A model generated the notes under the pieces. It did not search any database and was not told where the DNA came from. It saw only the letters and a program-made list of their open reading frames with translations. The position numbers and the translations under genes are program-made. DNA of 64,000 nt from Pseudomonadota bacterium (lineage in GTDB: Bacteria; Pseudomonadota; Alphaproteobacteria; Acetobacterales; Acetobacteraceae), in the NCBI GenBank assembly GCA_021851785.1, contig JAJZBV010000012.1, forward strand, positions 1-64,000. Direction: 5' to 3'. Below, in pieces: positions 9,317 through 19,365 of the stretch (its first letter is position 1; each line of letters begins with the position of its first letter).

Positions 9317-10516
9317 TCACTCCCCGGCGGCTGGCGTGTACTGGGCGCTGATCTCGGCCTCGGCCCAGTCGAGCCAGGGGAGAAGGGCTTCGATGTCGCT
9401 CGGTTCCACCGTCGCCCCGGCCCAGATGCGAAGCCCCGGCGGCGCGTCGCGATAGCTTGCGATATCAAAAGCAACGCCTTCGGCCTCGAGAAGGGCGGCG
9501 ATTTTCTTCGCCGCCTCGGCCCGGCCCGCCGGCGCCAGCGCCTGGAACCAGGGCGCCTTGATGGTGAGACAGATCGAGGTCGAGGAGCGGGTGCGGGGAT
9601 CGCGGGCCAGAAACTCCGCCCATTCGCTCCGCTCGACCCAGGCGGCGACGGTGGCGAGACTGGCCTCCGAGCGGGCGATCAACGCGGGGAGACCGCCGAT
9701 CCGCTCCGCCCAGCGCAACCCGTCGAGCGCGTCCTCGACCGCGAGCATGCTCGGGGTGTTGATGGTCTCGCCCTGAAACACGCCCTCGCTCAGTTTTCCC
9801 CCTTTGGTGAGGCGGAAAATCTTCGGCAGCGGCCAGGAAGGCTGATAGGTCTCGAGCCGCGCCGCGGCGCGCGGCGAGAGCGCCAGCATGCCATGCGCGC
9901 CTTCGCCGCCGAGCACTTTCTGCCACGACCAGGTGACGACATCGAGCTTGTCCCAGGGAAGTTCCATCGCGAACGCCGCCGAGGTCGCATCGCAAATCGC
10001 GAGCCCCGCGCGGTCGGCGGCGATCCAGCCGGCGTCGGGGACGCGAACGCCCGACGTGGTGCCGTTCCAGGTGAACACCACATCATGGGCGGGATCGACC
10101 GCGCCGAGATCGGGCAGACGCCCGTAATCGGCGCTGAGCACGCGGGCCTCGCGGAGCTTGAGCTGCTTCACGATATCGTTCGCCCAACCTTCCGAAAAAC
10201 TCTCGAACGCCAGCACATCGACCGGGCGGGCGCCGAGCAGCGACCACAGCGCCAGCTCCACGGCGCCGGTATCGGAGGCAGGGACGATGCCGAGCCGCCA
10301 ATCGGCGGGCATGCCGAGGAGTGCCCGCGAGCGGGTGATGACCTCCAAAAGCCGCGCCTTGGGCAGTTTCGCGCGGTGGCTTCGCCCCAGTATCGCACCC
10401 CCAGGCATCGCGTCTTCGAGGGCGGCGAGCGAATAGCCGGGGTGCTTGGCGCAGGGGCCGGAGGAAAAATGGGGGTTGGCCGGGCGCAATGCCGGCGGCG
10501 TCGCGTGATGTGCCAT
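9317..10516 (-). CDS. serC: Phosphoserine aminotransferase
   Basis: [30 protein letters not shown]...; start trimmed to the ATG behind AGGGAGAG. Confidence 0.92.
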   Translation of the reverse strand: MAHHATPPALRPANPHFSSGPCAKHPGYSLAALEDAMPGGAILGRSHRAKLPKARLLEVITRSRALLGMPADWRLGIVPASDTGAVELALWSLLGARPVDVLAFESFSEGWANDIVKQLKLREARVLSADYGRLPDLGAVDPAHDVVFTWNGTTSGVRVPDAGWIAADRAGLAICDATSAAFAMELPWDKLDVVTWSWQKVLGGEGAHGMLALSPRAAARLETYQPSWPLPKIFRLTKGGKLSEGVFQGETINTPSMLAVEDALDGLRWAERIGGLPALIARSEASLATVAAWVERSEWAEFLARDPRTRSSTSICLTIKAPWFQALAPAGRAEAAKKIAALLEAEGVAFDIASYRDAPPGLRIWAGATVEPSDIEALLPWLDWAEAEISAQYTPAAGE

Positions 10517-10600
10517 CTCTGGCTCTCCCTTGCAGAAGAGAAGCGCCCCGGTGGGGGGGCGTGACCCGGCACCGCTTTTAGGTGCAACGCAGCAAACGCG
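10517..10600 (-). promoter_or_regulatory. Candidate serC-motif leader RNA upstream of serC-serA
   Basis: Minus-strand leader GCACC-TAAAAGC-GGTGC then CGGGTCA then CGCCCC-CCCACC-GGGGCG then CTTCTCTTCTGCAAGGGAGAG before ATG: two stable hairpins abutting the RBS, upstream of serC in an alphaproteobacterium. Confidence 0.55.
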
Positions 10601-10649
10601 CAAGGGAAAACCGCAGCCTCCCAGGGCAATCGGGCGCGAGATGGCGCGT

Positions 10650-11246
10650 TCAGGCGAGGGCGAAGGCGCCGTGAAACAACGCGGGGGCCGTGGCCAGAAC
10701 GGCCAGAAGATCAGGGTCGAACTGGCCGGGATGGAGGCCCTCCCCCGCCGGTGTGCCGTTCAGCAGCCAATGGCAGGTCGCCTCATGCGACAGCGGCGCT
10801 TTATAGGTGCGTTCCTCGCGCAGGGCGGCATAGACGTCGCAGAGCGCGACCAGCCGCGCCGCCGGCGGGATCGCCTCGCCGCGGAGGCCATGCGGATAGC
10901 CCGACCCATCCCAGCGCTCATGGTGCATGAGCGCCACTTCCGCCGCCAGGGCCAATCCCGGCTCCCCCGAGGCAGTTAATATATCATGACCATACTCGGT
11001 ATGGCGCCGAACGAGCGCGTATTCTTCCGCCGAAAGCCGCCCGGGCTTCTCAAGCACGGCATCGGGCAGCACGAGCTTGCCGACATCGTGCAATTCGGCG
11101 GCATGGCGATAGGCGGCGCAGGTGGCGGGGGGCAGGCCCAGATGTTCCGAGAGCGCGAACGCGAGCGCGCCGCAGCGCCGCTCATGCGCGAAGGTCTCGC
11201 GCAAGCGGAGTTCCGAGAGCCGCCGTAACGCCGCTTTCGCGTTCAT
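10650..11246 (-). CDS. HD/HD-GYP-type phosphohydrolase domain protein
   Basis: [42 protein letters not shown]...[35 protein letters not shown]. Confidence 0.85.
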   Translation of the reverse strand: MNAKAALRRLSELRLRETFAHERRCGALAFALSEHLGLPPATCAAYRHAAELHDVGKLVLPDAVLEKPGRLSAEEYALVRRHTEYGHDILTASGEPGLALAAEVALMHHERWDGSGYPHGLRGEAIPPAARLVALCDVYAALREERTYKAPLSHEATCHWLLNGTPAGEGLHPGQFDPDLLAVLATAPALFHGAFALA

Positions 11247-11415
11247 GGTCTTCCGCCCCTGTTCTGGCCTTCGGGTCAAAGTTCTTGCAAGCCATACCCT
11301 ATCGGGGCAGGGCAGCGCAAGCGCGACTGCGCCGCGCTTGCCACACGGCGCATTCGGAAAACGATTTTCCTCCAATCGGTTCTGATGTAGGATTGCGCCA
11401 TGATCTCAAGGATTC

Positions 11416-13863
11416 ATGGCCATGGCCGCCACCGCCTCACGGCGTGAGTTCGTCGGGCACGACGCTCGAAGGCAGGATCGCGGGGGACCGTCCCTCGAAG
11501 AGCGCCCCTTCGCCTCGCCCCGGCTCCGGGGCCTGATCGGCCGGCGGCTCGGCGAATTCTGCGGCCTGGCGCTCGCGTTGGGCGGCGTCACGCTGCTGGT
11601 CGCGCTCGCCTCCTATTCTCCGGCCGATCCCTCGCTCGACACCGCGACGCGGGTGGGGGTGCATAATCTCGCCGGGCCGCTCGGGGCGATCATCGCCGAT
11701 CTCCTGCTGCAATTCCTCGGGCTCGCCGGGGTGTTGCCGGCGCTCGCTTTGCTCGCCTGGGCGTGGCGGCTGGCCGCGCATCGCGGGCTCGGCGCGGCGC
11801 CGCTCCGGCTCGCGGCACTGATCGCGGCGCTGCCGGTTCTCGCCGGGCTCTTCGCCGCTCTCCCGCTGCCGGTCGCCTGGCCGAGCCCGGCCGGCCTCGG
11901 TGGCGCGATCGGCGGCATCGTCGCCGCGACCGCGCTTGCCGCCGGGCGCGGCCTGCTGGGCACGCTCGGGGTCGCCATCGTGGTCGCGCTCGGCGCGGCG
12001 CTGGCGGGGAGCCTCGCGCTGCTCGGCTTCGGCCTCTCCCTCGCGGAGTGGCGGGCGGCGGGCGGCGGCGTGGCTCGGCTCGCCGGCGACGGCGTCCGCC
12101 AGGGCCGCGACGGGGCCGGGCGGATTGTCCGCCTCTGGCGCGCGGCCAAGGCGCGGCTCGCGCCGATTCTCGGGCGCGATCTGCTCACCTCACCACCGGA
12201 GGGTTTCGCCGGCGCCGCCCGTCCGCCGGCGCCCACGGCATCCCCGGCCGCGGCCGCGCAAACGCCACCGCGTGCCCGCGTCATCGCGCCGCCACGCCGG
12301 CCACCGCCGCGCCAGGAGGCGCTGCCGCTCGCCGAATCCGGCTGGCAATTCCCCTCGCTCGCGCTTCTCAAACCGGCGCCGGCGCGCGCCGCCATCGGCC
12401 CCGGCGCCGATGCCCTCGAAGCCAATGCCCGGCTTTTGGAGAGCGTGCTCGCCGATTACGGCGTCCAGGGTACGATCCGCGACATCCGCCCGGGGCCGGT
12501 GGTGACCCTCTATGAGCTGGAGCCGGCCCCCGGCATCCGCAGCGCCCGCGTCATCGGCCTCGCCGACGATATCGCGCGCAGCCTCTCGGTGGTCGCGGTG
12601 CGCATCGCGACCGTGCCCGGGCGCAACGTCATCGGCATCGAAGTGCCCAACGCCAGGCGCGAGACGGTCTATCTCAGCGAGTTGCTGGAAAGCGATTCGT
12701 GGCACAAGCAGCCGGGGCGGCTCGCGCTCGCGCTCGGCAAGGACATCAGCGGCGCGCCGGTGATCGCCGACCTCGCGCGCATGCCGCATCTGCTGATCGC
12801 CGGCACCACCGGGTCGGGCAAATCGGTCGGCGTCAACGCGATGATCCTGAGCCTGCTCTATCGCCTCTCGCCCGATCAGTGCCGGCTGATCATGATCGAT
12901 CCCAAGATGCTGGAGCTGTCGGTCTATCAGGGCATTCCGCATCTGATGGCGCCGGTGGTGACCGAGCCGGTCAAGGCGGTGACGGCGCTGAAATGGACGG
13001 TGCGCGAGATGGAGCGCCGCTATCGCGCCATGAGCCAGCTCGGGGTGCGCAATATCGGCGGCTATAACGAGCGGGTGGCGGAAGCGCGTGAGCGGGGCGA
13101 GGTGGTGACGCGCCGGGTGCAGACCGGGTTCGATGCCGAGACCGGCCGCGCCGTCCATGAGGATCAACCGCTGGCGCTGGAGCCGCTACCCTTCATCGTC
13201 GTCGTCATCGACGAGATGGCGGACCTCATGATGGTCGCCGGCAAGGAGATCGAGGCGGCGGTGCAGCGCCTCGCCCAGATGGCGCGCGCCGCCGGCATCC
13301 ATGTCATCATGGCGACGCAGCGGCCCTCGGTCGATGTCATCACCGGGACCATCAAGGCCAATTTCCCGACCCGGATCAGCTTCCAGGTGATCAGCAAATT
13401 CGACAGCCGCACCATCCTCGGCGAGCAGGGCGCGGAGCAGCTGCTCGGCCAGGGCGACATGCTCTACATGATGGGCGGCGGGCGCATCACCCGCACCCAT
13501 GGGCCCTTCGTCACCGATCGCGAGGTCGAGGATGTCGTCGCCTTCCTCAGGAGCCAGGGCGAGCCGGCCTATCTCGAAGAGGTCACCGAGGCCGAGGACG
13601 GCGATTCCGGCACCAGCGGCGGCGGGTTCGGAGGCGGCGGGTTCGGTGGTGGCGATGGGGGCGGCGAGACCAGCCTCTTCGATCAGGCGGTCGATCTCGT
13701 CGCGCGGGAGGGGAAGGCGTCGACCTCGTTCATCCAGCGCCATCTCCAGATCGGCTATAACCGCGCCGCCAAGCTGATCGAACAGATGGAGAAAGAGGGC
13801 ATCGTCAGCGCCGCCAACCATGTCGGCAAGCGGGAAGTGCTGGCGCGCCGCCCGGACGAGTGA
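11416..13863 (+). CDS. ftsK: DNA translocase FtsK
   Basis: N-terminal TM segments, Walker A AGTTGSGKSVGVN, FtsK motor, C-terminal gamma winged helix STSFIQRHLQIGYNRAAKLIEQMEKEGIVS. Confidence 0.95.
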   Translation: MAMAATASRREFVGHDARRQDRGGPSLEERPFASPRLRGLIGRRLGEFCGLALALGGVTLLVALASYSPADPSLDTATRVGVHNLAGPLGAIIADLLLQFLGLAGVLPALALLAWAWRLAAHRGLGAAPLRLAALIAALPVLAGLFAALPLPVAWPSPAGLGGAIGGIVAATALAAGRGLLGTLGVAIVVALGAALAGSLALLGFGLSLAEWRAAGGGVARLAGDGVRQGRDGAGRIVRLWRAAKARLAPILGRDLLTSPPEGFAGAARPPAPTASPAAAAQTPPRARVIAPPRRPPPRQEALPLAESGWQFPSLALLKPAPARAAIGPGADALEANARLLESVLADYGVQGTIRDIRPGPVVTLYELEPAPGIRSARVIGLADDIARSLSVVAVRIATVPGRNVIGIEVPNARRETVYLSELLESDSWHKQPGRLALALGKDISGAPVIADLARMPHLLIAGTTGSGKSVGVNAMILSLLYRLSPDQCRLIMIDPKMLELSVYQGIPHLMAPVVTEPVKAVTALKWTVREMERRYRAMSQLGVRNIGGYNERVAEARERGEVVTRRVQTGFDAETGRAVHEDQPLALEPLPFIVVVIDEMADLMMVAGKEIEAAVQRLAQMARAAGIHVIMATQRPSVDVITGTIKANFPTRISFQVISKFDSRTILGEQGAEQLLGQGDMLYMMGGGRITRTHGPFVTDREVEDVVAFLRSQGEPAYLEEVTEAEDGDSGTSGGGFGGGGFGGGDGGGETSLFDQAVDLVAREGKASTSFIQRHLQIGYNRAAKLIEQMEKEGIVSAANHVGKREVLARRPDE

Positions 13864-13896
13864 GCGCGCTCTAAACCATTGATAGAGACTGATTCA

Positions 13897-13937
13897 CGTT
13901 TTGGCTGGGATCCCCTGTGGCGATCCCAGCCAAAACG
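13897..13937. terminator. Perfect 16-bp stem, 9-nt loop between convergent ftsK and HNH genes (bidirectional terminator candidate)
   Basis: cgttttggctgggatc-ccctgtggc-gatcccagccaaaacg. Confidence 0.75.
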
Positions 13938-13945
13938 ATCAGGCT

Positions 13946-14494
13946 CTAAGCCTCGAGTTCCGAATCCCAGTAGAGGAAATCGACCCAACTGTGATGCACC
14001 TGCTCACGCCCGAGCGGGGCGGCGGCATGGGCGAGTTCGCGCCGGCTCGGCCGGTAGGGGCGGCGCAGCAGATGCATTCCGGCCTCGCGCGGGGTGCGGT
14101 TGGCCTTGCCGAGATTGCACCGCGAGCAGGCGGTGACGACATTCTCCCAGGTCGTCCGCCCGCCGCGCGAGCGCGGCACGACGTGGTCGAAGGTGAGTTC
14201 GCTGGAGGAGAATTCCTCGGCGCAGTATTGGCAGCACCAGCGATCGCGGCAATAGATGTTGAAGCGGGTAAAGGCCGGATAACCGCCGAGATGGAGATAG
14301 CGTTTCAGGGCGACGACGCTCGGCACCCGCATCGCGCGGCTCGGCGAGCGGATGACATGGTCATATTCGGCGACCAGATTGACCCGTTGCAGAACCAGGG
14401 CGCTGACGGCGTCTTTCCAGTGCCAGGAGGAAAGCGGAAACCGCGACAGCGGTCGGAAATCGGCGTTCAGGACCAGGGTCTGCAAATCGTTCAT
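13946..14494 (-). CDS. HNH endonuclease
   Basis: MNDLQTLVLNADFRPLSRFPLSSWHWKDAV...CQYCAEEFSSSELTFDHVVPRSRGGRTTWENVVTACSRCNLGKANRTP. Confidence 0.9.
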   Translation of the reverse strand: MNDLQTLVLNADFRPLSRFPLSSWHWKDAVSALVLQRVNLVAEYDHVIRSPSRAMRVPSVVALKRYLHLGGYPAFTRFNIYCRDRWCCQYCAEEFSSSELTFDHVVPRSRGGRTTWENVVTACSRCNLGKANRTPREAGMHLLRRPYRPSRRELAHAAAPLGREQVHHSWVDFLYWDSELEA

Positions 14495-14775
14495 CACCGC
14501 CCCGGCTGGCGTCCCCCGGGCTGGCGTTCTTGGGCGGGCCTTCGTTTGAAAAACGACCGCACCCCTCGCCGCGTCACAGCGCCCAAAACCGGCCTGACAT
14601 TCCATCCGTCTCGGGGCAAAATCCGCTCCTGCTCGGGCGGAGCGCAATGTCTGGAGAGGCTTCGTCGCTCGGGCCGCCAGATATTGTGCGCCGCGAAAGT
14701 TCATCGCCGTTATCGCAGAGCCGGCGCGACGCCGCAACCCCGCCGGCGGGGCGGTCATCGAACTATCATGCGATC

Positions 14776-15591
14776 ATGATCACGACGCGCTTCGCCCCCT
14801 CGCCCACCGGCCCGCTTCATCTCGGTCACGCCTATGCCGCCCTCTTCGCCGAACACCGCGCGCGGGAGGCGGGCGGGCGGTTTCTGCTCCGCATCGAGGA
14901 TATCGACGAGACCCGCTGCCGGCCGGCCTTCACCCGCGCGATCCTCGCTGATCTCGCCTGGCTCGGCCTCGCCTTCGAGACGCCGGTTCGCGTGCAATCG
15001 GCGCATTTCGGCGACTACCGCGGCGTGCTCGATCAGCTTGCCGCGCGCGGGCTGCTCTATCCCTGTTTTTGCACCCGCGCCGATATCGCCCGAGCGAGCA
15101 GCACCCGGACGCCGGACGGGGCGCCGTTCTATCCCGGCACCTGCCGCGCGCTTCCCGCCGAAACCCGCCAGGCGCGCCTTACCGCCGGCGTCCCGCACGC
15201 CTTCCGCCTCGACATGGCCGCAGCGCTCGCCGCCTGCCCCGGCCCGCTCAGCTATCAGGAAACCGGCCTCGGCCGCCTCCCCTGCCATCCCGCGCGCTTC
15301 GGCGATGTCGTGCTCGGGCGGAAAGACAGCCCGGCGAGCTATCATCTCGCGGTGACCCATGACGACGCCTGGCAAGGGATCACGCTGGTCACGCGCGGGG
15401 AGGATCTGCGCCCGGCGACCGATCTCCATCGCCTGTTGCAGGCGCTGATGGGCTGGCCGGCGCCGGATTACGCGCATCACCGCCTGATCACCGATGCGCG
15501 CGGCGCGCGGCTCGCGAAATCCGCGGGCTCGGCGGGCTTGCGCACGCTCGGCCTCACGCCGGCCGAGATCCGCGCGCAACTCGGGTTTTGA
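14776..15591 (+). CDS. gluQRS: Glutamyl-Q tRNA(Asp) synthetase
   Basis: MITTRFAPSPTGPLHLGHAYAALFAEHRAREAGGRFLLRIEDIDETRCRP; short GluRS-like protein lacking the anticodon-binding domain. Confidence 0.9.
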   Translation: MITTRFAPSPTGPLHLGHAYAALFAEHRAREAGGRFLLRIEDIDETRCRPAFTRAILADLAWLGLAFETPVRVQSAHFGDYRGVLDQLAARGLLYPCFCTRADIARASSTRTPDGAPFYPGTCRALPAETRQARLTAGVPHAFRLDMAAALAACPGPLSYQETGLGRLPCHPARFGDVVLGRKDSPASYHLAVTHDDAWQGITLVTRGEDLRPATDLHRLLQALMGWPAPDYAHHRLITDARGARLAKSAGSAGLRTLGLTPAEIRAQLGF

Positions 15592-15602
15592 GCCGCACCC
15601 GG

Positions 15603-16901
15603 CTACATCTGGCCGGGCAGCCAGGTGGAAATGGCGGGGAATGCGATCAGGACGCAGAGGCGGACGATGTCGGTGATCACGAACGGGATGACACCGGCGA
15701 AAATCGTCGCGATGCGCACCTCGCCGATCACGCTTTTGATGACGAACACGTTCATCCCCACGGGAGGATGGATGAGGCCGAGTTCCACCGTCATGACGAT
15801 GATGATACCGAACCAGATCGGATCGAAACCGAGCGCGGTGATCAGCGGAAACACGATCGGAATGGTGAGAATGACCATCGCCATCGCGTCCATCACGCAG
15901 CCGAGCCCGAGATACATCAGCATGATCAGCGCGAGAATGCCGTAGCGCCCGATCCCGAGCCCGGCCAGCGTCGCCGTCAGATGCTGCGGGGTTTGCGTCA
16001 CGGTAAGGAAATAGCCGAACAACAGGGCGCCGATGAGGATGGTGAAGATCGCGGCGCTGGTGCGCACCGCGCGCACCAGGCACGCCATCAGTTGCGGCGC
16101 CGAGAGCCGGCGGCGGAAGGCCGCGATGACGAACGCGCCGCCGGCGCCCATGCTCGCCGCCTCGGTCGCGGTGAACATCCCGCCATAGAGTCCGCCGACG
16201 ACGAACAGAAACAAAAGCCCGATCGCCCAGACGCCGCGCAGCGCCGCGCGCCGCTCGGCCCAGGAGGCGCGCGGGGTGGTCGGCAAAAACCCGGGGCGGA
16301 GCGCGCCGATCAGGAAAATCGTCACCAGATACATCGCGATCGCGAGGAGCCCGGGAAGGACGCCAGCGATATAGAGCTTGCCGACATCCTGCTGGGTGAT
16401 CAGGCTATAGACCGCGAGCACGATGGAGGGCGGCAGAATGGCGCCGAGCGTGCCGCCGGCGGCGATGACACCAGCGGCGAAGCTTTGCGGATAGTGAAAG
16501 CGCCGCATCTCGGGATAGGCGACGGCGGAAAACGTCGCCGCGGTCGCGACCGAGGAGCCGGAGATCGCGGCAAACCCGGCGCAGGCGGCGATCGTCGCCA
16601 TGCCGAGCCCGCCACGACGATGGCCGAGGAAGCTGTGCGCCGCCTTGAACAATTCCGTGCTCATGCCGGATTCGGAGGCGATCGCGCCCATCAGCAGGAA
16701 CATCGGGATCACCGCGAAACCGGCATCGGTCGCGGTCCGGATCGGCGATTGCGCGAGCAGCTTCATCGCCGGCCCGAAACCGGCGATGCTGGCGAACCCG
16801 CCAACCCCGACCATCCCCATCGCGACGCCGACCGGCACGCGGAGCAGCATCAGCACGAACAACAGAACGAAGCCGAGGATCGCGATCAGGCTCGGGTCCA
16901 T
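15603..16901 (-). CDS. TRAP transporter large permease (DctM family)
   Basis: MDPSLIAILGFVLLFVLMLLRVPVGVAMGMVGVGG...; start moved downstream because the upstream part of the ORF reads through an intergenic repeat. Confidence 0.92.
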   Translation of the reverse strand: MDPSLIAILGFVLLFVLMLLRVPVGVAMGMVGVGGFASIAGFGPAMKLLAQSPIRTATDAGFAVIPMFLLMGAIASESGMSTELFKAAHSFLGHRRGGLGMATIAACAGFAAISGSSVATAATFSAVAYPEMRRFHYPQSFAAGVIAAGGTLGAILPPSIVLAVYSLITQQDVGKLYIAGVLPGLLAIAMYLVTIFLIGALRPGFLPTTPRASWAERRAALRGVWAIGLLFLFVVGGLYGGMFTATEAASMGAGGAFVIAAFRRRLSAPQLMACLVRAVRTSAAIFTILIGALLFGYFLTVTQTPQHLTATLAGLGIGRYGILALIMLMYLGLGCVMDAMAMVILTIPIVFPLITALGFDPIWFGIIIVMTVELGLIHPPVGMNVFVIKSVIGEVRIATIFAGVIPFVITDIVRLCVLIAFPAISTWLPGQM

Positions 16902-16919
16902 GCCGGGATCCTTATAAGT

Positions 16920-17033
16920 AACAACAGGAAGAAAAGATCTTCTTTTTCTGAAGAAAAAGAAGCAAAAAGACTTTCTTCCCGTTTTCTCGGAGCGGGCAGT
17001 GTCGCAGGCACTGCCCAACGGAAGAAAAAATCT
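16920..17033. repeat. Interspersed palindromic repeat, copy 1 (GC hairpin 16994-17016 plus AT-rich hairpin 16939-16962)
   Basis: gggcagtgtcgcaggcactgccc and cttctttttctgaagaaaaagaag; related copies near 22.9, 28.4, 36.8, 43.8, 48.3 and 50.5 kb. Confidence 0.9.
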
Positions 17034-17504
17034 TCATCCCCTTTCCCGCGGCGGCGGGCGGAGCAGGCGCAGCGTCGCGAGCAGGAAGCCGCTCGCGAAT
17101 CCGAGCCAGGCCAGGGCCTGAAACGGCCAGAGCGGCAGGTTGAGATCATAGCTCGCCTCGCCGCTCGTCTTCGTATCCAGGGCCTTCATCGCCATGGTCA
17201 CCGCGAGCGCCGCCATCGCCAGCGCCAGAACGATATCATCGAATCGCGCCAGCCCCCGCCGCGCCCGCTCCGGCACGGCGTTCCACAGGAGATCGACGGT
17301 GATGTGCTCGCCGCGATAGCCGGTGACGGCGATGCCCCAGAAAATCAGGATGCCGAGCAGATTGCGCCCGAGATCGTAGCTGTCCGGGATCGACCAGTTG
17401 AACACATAGCGCAGCACCACCGAGACGAAGGTGAGCGCGGTGACCAGGGCGAGCAGCCCGCCTGCCGCCCGCTCGATCGCGCCGATCAGGCGAAAGGAGC
17501 CCAT
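17034..17504 (-). CDS. TRAP transporter small permease (DctQ family)
   Basis: MGSFRLIGAIERAAGGLLALVTALTFVSVVLRYVFNWSIPDSYDLGRNLLG...; four TM segments, between DctP and DctM. Confidence 0.85.
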   Translation of the reverse strand: MGSFRLIGAIERAAGGLLALVTALTFVSVVLRYVFNWSIPDSYDLGRNLLGILIFWGIAVTGYRGEHITVDLLWNAVPERARRGLARFDDIVLALAMAALAVTMAMKALDTKTSGEASYDLNLPLWPFQALAWLGFASGFLLATLRLLRPPPRERG

Positions 17505-17512
17505 CGCCGCGC

Positions 17513-18565
17513 TCAGTATTGCGCGTGATGGTCGGTGAGGCTGGCGGCGAAGGTCTTGGCGATGGCGTCCGGGTCGCCGCCGGCGCGCTTGACCGCGGCC
17601 GCCCAATCCTGATGCAGTGGCGCCGCCGCGTCGCGCCACGCCTTGAGCTGCTCGGGGGTGAGGGTGAGGAGGGTCTGCCCCGGCTCGGCGGCGACCTTGG
17701 CACGGCCGGCGGCCTCGAAATCGGCCCAGGGGCTGGCGAACCGCACCGCCCATTCGGCGTTGCAATGGGCGTCGATCACCGCCTTCTGGTCCGCCGCCAG
17801 CCCGTCATAGCGCGTCTTGTTGAGCACCCAGACGAAGGTGGTGACGTAGACATTGGCGTCGATATGGAATTTTACCACCTTGTCGATGCCGAACAGCACC
17901 AGCGAGCCCCAGGGGAAGAAAATCCCGTCGGCGACGCGGCGCTCCAGCAGGTCACGCGCCGCCGGTGCCGAGGCCTGGACGTTGGTGCCACCCAGCAAAG
18001 TGACGAAATTGCCGATCGTCGCATCCGCCGGCCGCAGCTTGAGGCCGCGTATATCCGCCGGCATGAGAACCTGCCGGCGGGTGTGCAGCGTGCCCGGATC
18101 ATGCATGAAGGCGAAGCAATAATGCACGTCCTTCATCTCGCGCGCGGCATAGGCGCGATACCAGTCATCGAGGGCGGCGGTGCCGGTTTTCGCGTCGTGG
18201 TACTGAAACGGCAGATCACTCAGCGCGAGAATCGGAAACCGCCCGGGCTGATAGCCGGGATTGACGAAACTCGCATCGGCGATGCCGTCGCGCGCCATGT
18301 CGTAATGGTCGAACGCCTTGCCGAGCTGTTCGGCGGGAAAGATCACCGCGGTCAGCGAGCCATGCGAATCGGCCTTGAGTGACGCCGCCCATTCCTCCAC
18401 CGATTTTTGCAGCGGATGCGCCGGCGGCAGCCAGTGCGAGAGTTTCAGCTCGACCGTCTGATCCTCGGCCCGAGCCAGCGCGGGGATGGCGAGAGCGGCC
18501 AGGACCACCCCCGCAACCATGCCAAAAACCCGGCGCGGGCGAGATATGTTCCTCATATTGTTCAT
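17513..18565 (-). CDS. TRAP transporter substrate-binding protein (DctP family)
   Basis: Signal peptide then LKLSHWLPPAHPLQKSVEEWAASLKADSHGSL; DctP pattern. Confidence 0.9.
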   Translation of the reverse strand: MNNMRNISRPRRVFGMVAGVVLAALAIPALARAEDQTVELKLSHWLPPAHPLQKSVEEWAASLKADSHGSLTAVIFPAEQLGKAFDHYDMARDGIADASFVNPGYQPGRFPILALSDLPFQYHDAKTGTAALDDWYRAYAAREMKDVHYCFAFMHDPGTLHTRRQVLMPADIRGLKLRPADATIGNFVTLLGGTNVQASAPAARDLLERRVADGIFFPWGSLVLFGIDKVVKFHIDANVYVTTFVWVLNKTRYDGLAADQKAVIDAHCNAEWAVRFASPWADFEAAGRAKVAAEPGQTLLTLTPEQLKAWRDAAAPLHQDWAAAVKRAGGDPDAIAKTFAASLTDHHAQY

Positions 18566-18648
18566 TTTTCTTTCCCCCGGCGGCACGAGAGGGCGCCACT
18601 TGATGGTTATTATTCATATATACCGGCGCCGTTCAATCGGGCGCGCCG

Positions 18649-19365
18649 TCAAACCCGCCGCAGCGACCAGTAAAGCGGTGTCCGTCCGGCTTTGAGCGCC
18701 TTCGCCTCATAGCGCGTCGGCGCCCAATCCGGCGGGCGCATCGTCATGGGCGCGGCGGGCGCGAAAAACCGCTGCGCGGCCAGGGTTTCGGCGACCCAGG
18801 CCTGATAGGTCGGATCATCGGTCGCGATCCGCCACTCGCCGCCGGGGCAGAGCGCGCCGGCGATGAGCGGCAGGTTCTCGGGATGCACGAAGCGGCGCTT
18901 GGCGTGGCGCGCTTTCGGCCACGGGTCGGGGAACAGCAGAAACACGCGCGCGAGGGACGCTTCCGGCACGGCGCGCAGCACGATCCGCGCGTCGCCATCC
19001 CAAAGCCGGAGATGGGGCGGCAAGGGCGCGCCGGCCTCCCCGCCTTCCGGCACCAGCCGGCCGAGCAGCGAGGCGATGCCGTTGGCATAGACCTCGCACG
19101 CGATCAAAGCGACCTCGGGATGGGCGGCGATTTCGGCGAGCGCGTGCTCCCCGCCGCCAAAGCCGATCTCGAGCGCGACCGAGGCGAACCCGCCAAGCCC
19201 GGCGAGCGGATCAGCGGGGTCGAGGCGAAGGCGCGGCAGGGTTTCGGCCAAAAGCCGCGCCTGGCGCGGGCGCAAGGCGTGGCCGTGCTGGCGGCCATAG
19301 AGCCGCTCCGGCGGCTTCTTGACCTTGCTTGCGCCGGGAGCTTCCGGAATCAGCCCCTCAACGAC
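18649..19365 (-). CDS. trmB: tRNA (guanine-N7)-methyltransferase; start codon uncertain
   Basis: [37 protein letters not shown]...[24 protein letters not shown]; no clear ATG at the expected N-terminus, immediately after metK. Confidence 0.85.
   Translation of the reverse strand, partial: VVEGLIPEAPGASKVKKPPERLYGRQHGHALRPRQARLLAETLPRLRLDPADPLAGLGGFASVALEIGFGGGEHALAEIAAHPEVALIACEVYANGIASLLGRLVPEGGEAGAPLPPHLRLWDGDARIVLRAVPEASLARVFLLFPDPWPKARHAKRRFVHPENLPLIAGALCPGGEWRIATDDPTYQAWVAETLAAQRFFAPAAPMTMRPPDWAPTRYEAKALKAGRTPLYWSLRRV

Noticed and set aside
16902-17018. N-terminal extension MGSACDTARSEKTGRKSFCFFFFRKRRSFLPVV of the DctM ORF
   Set aside because: Translation of the interspersed repeat; the true start is the ATG at 16901.
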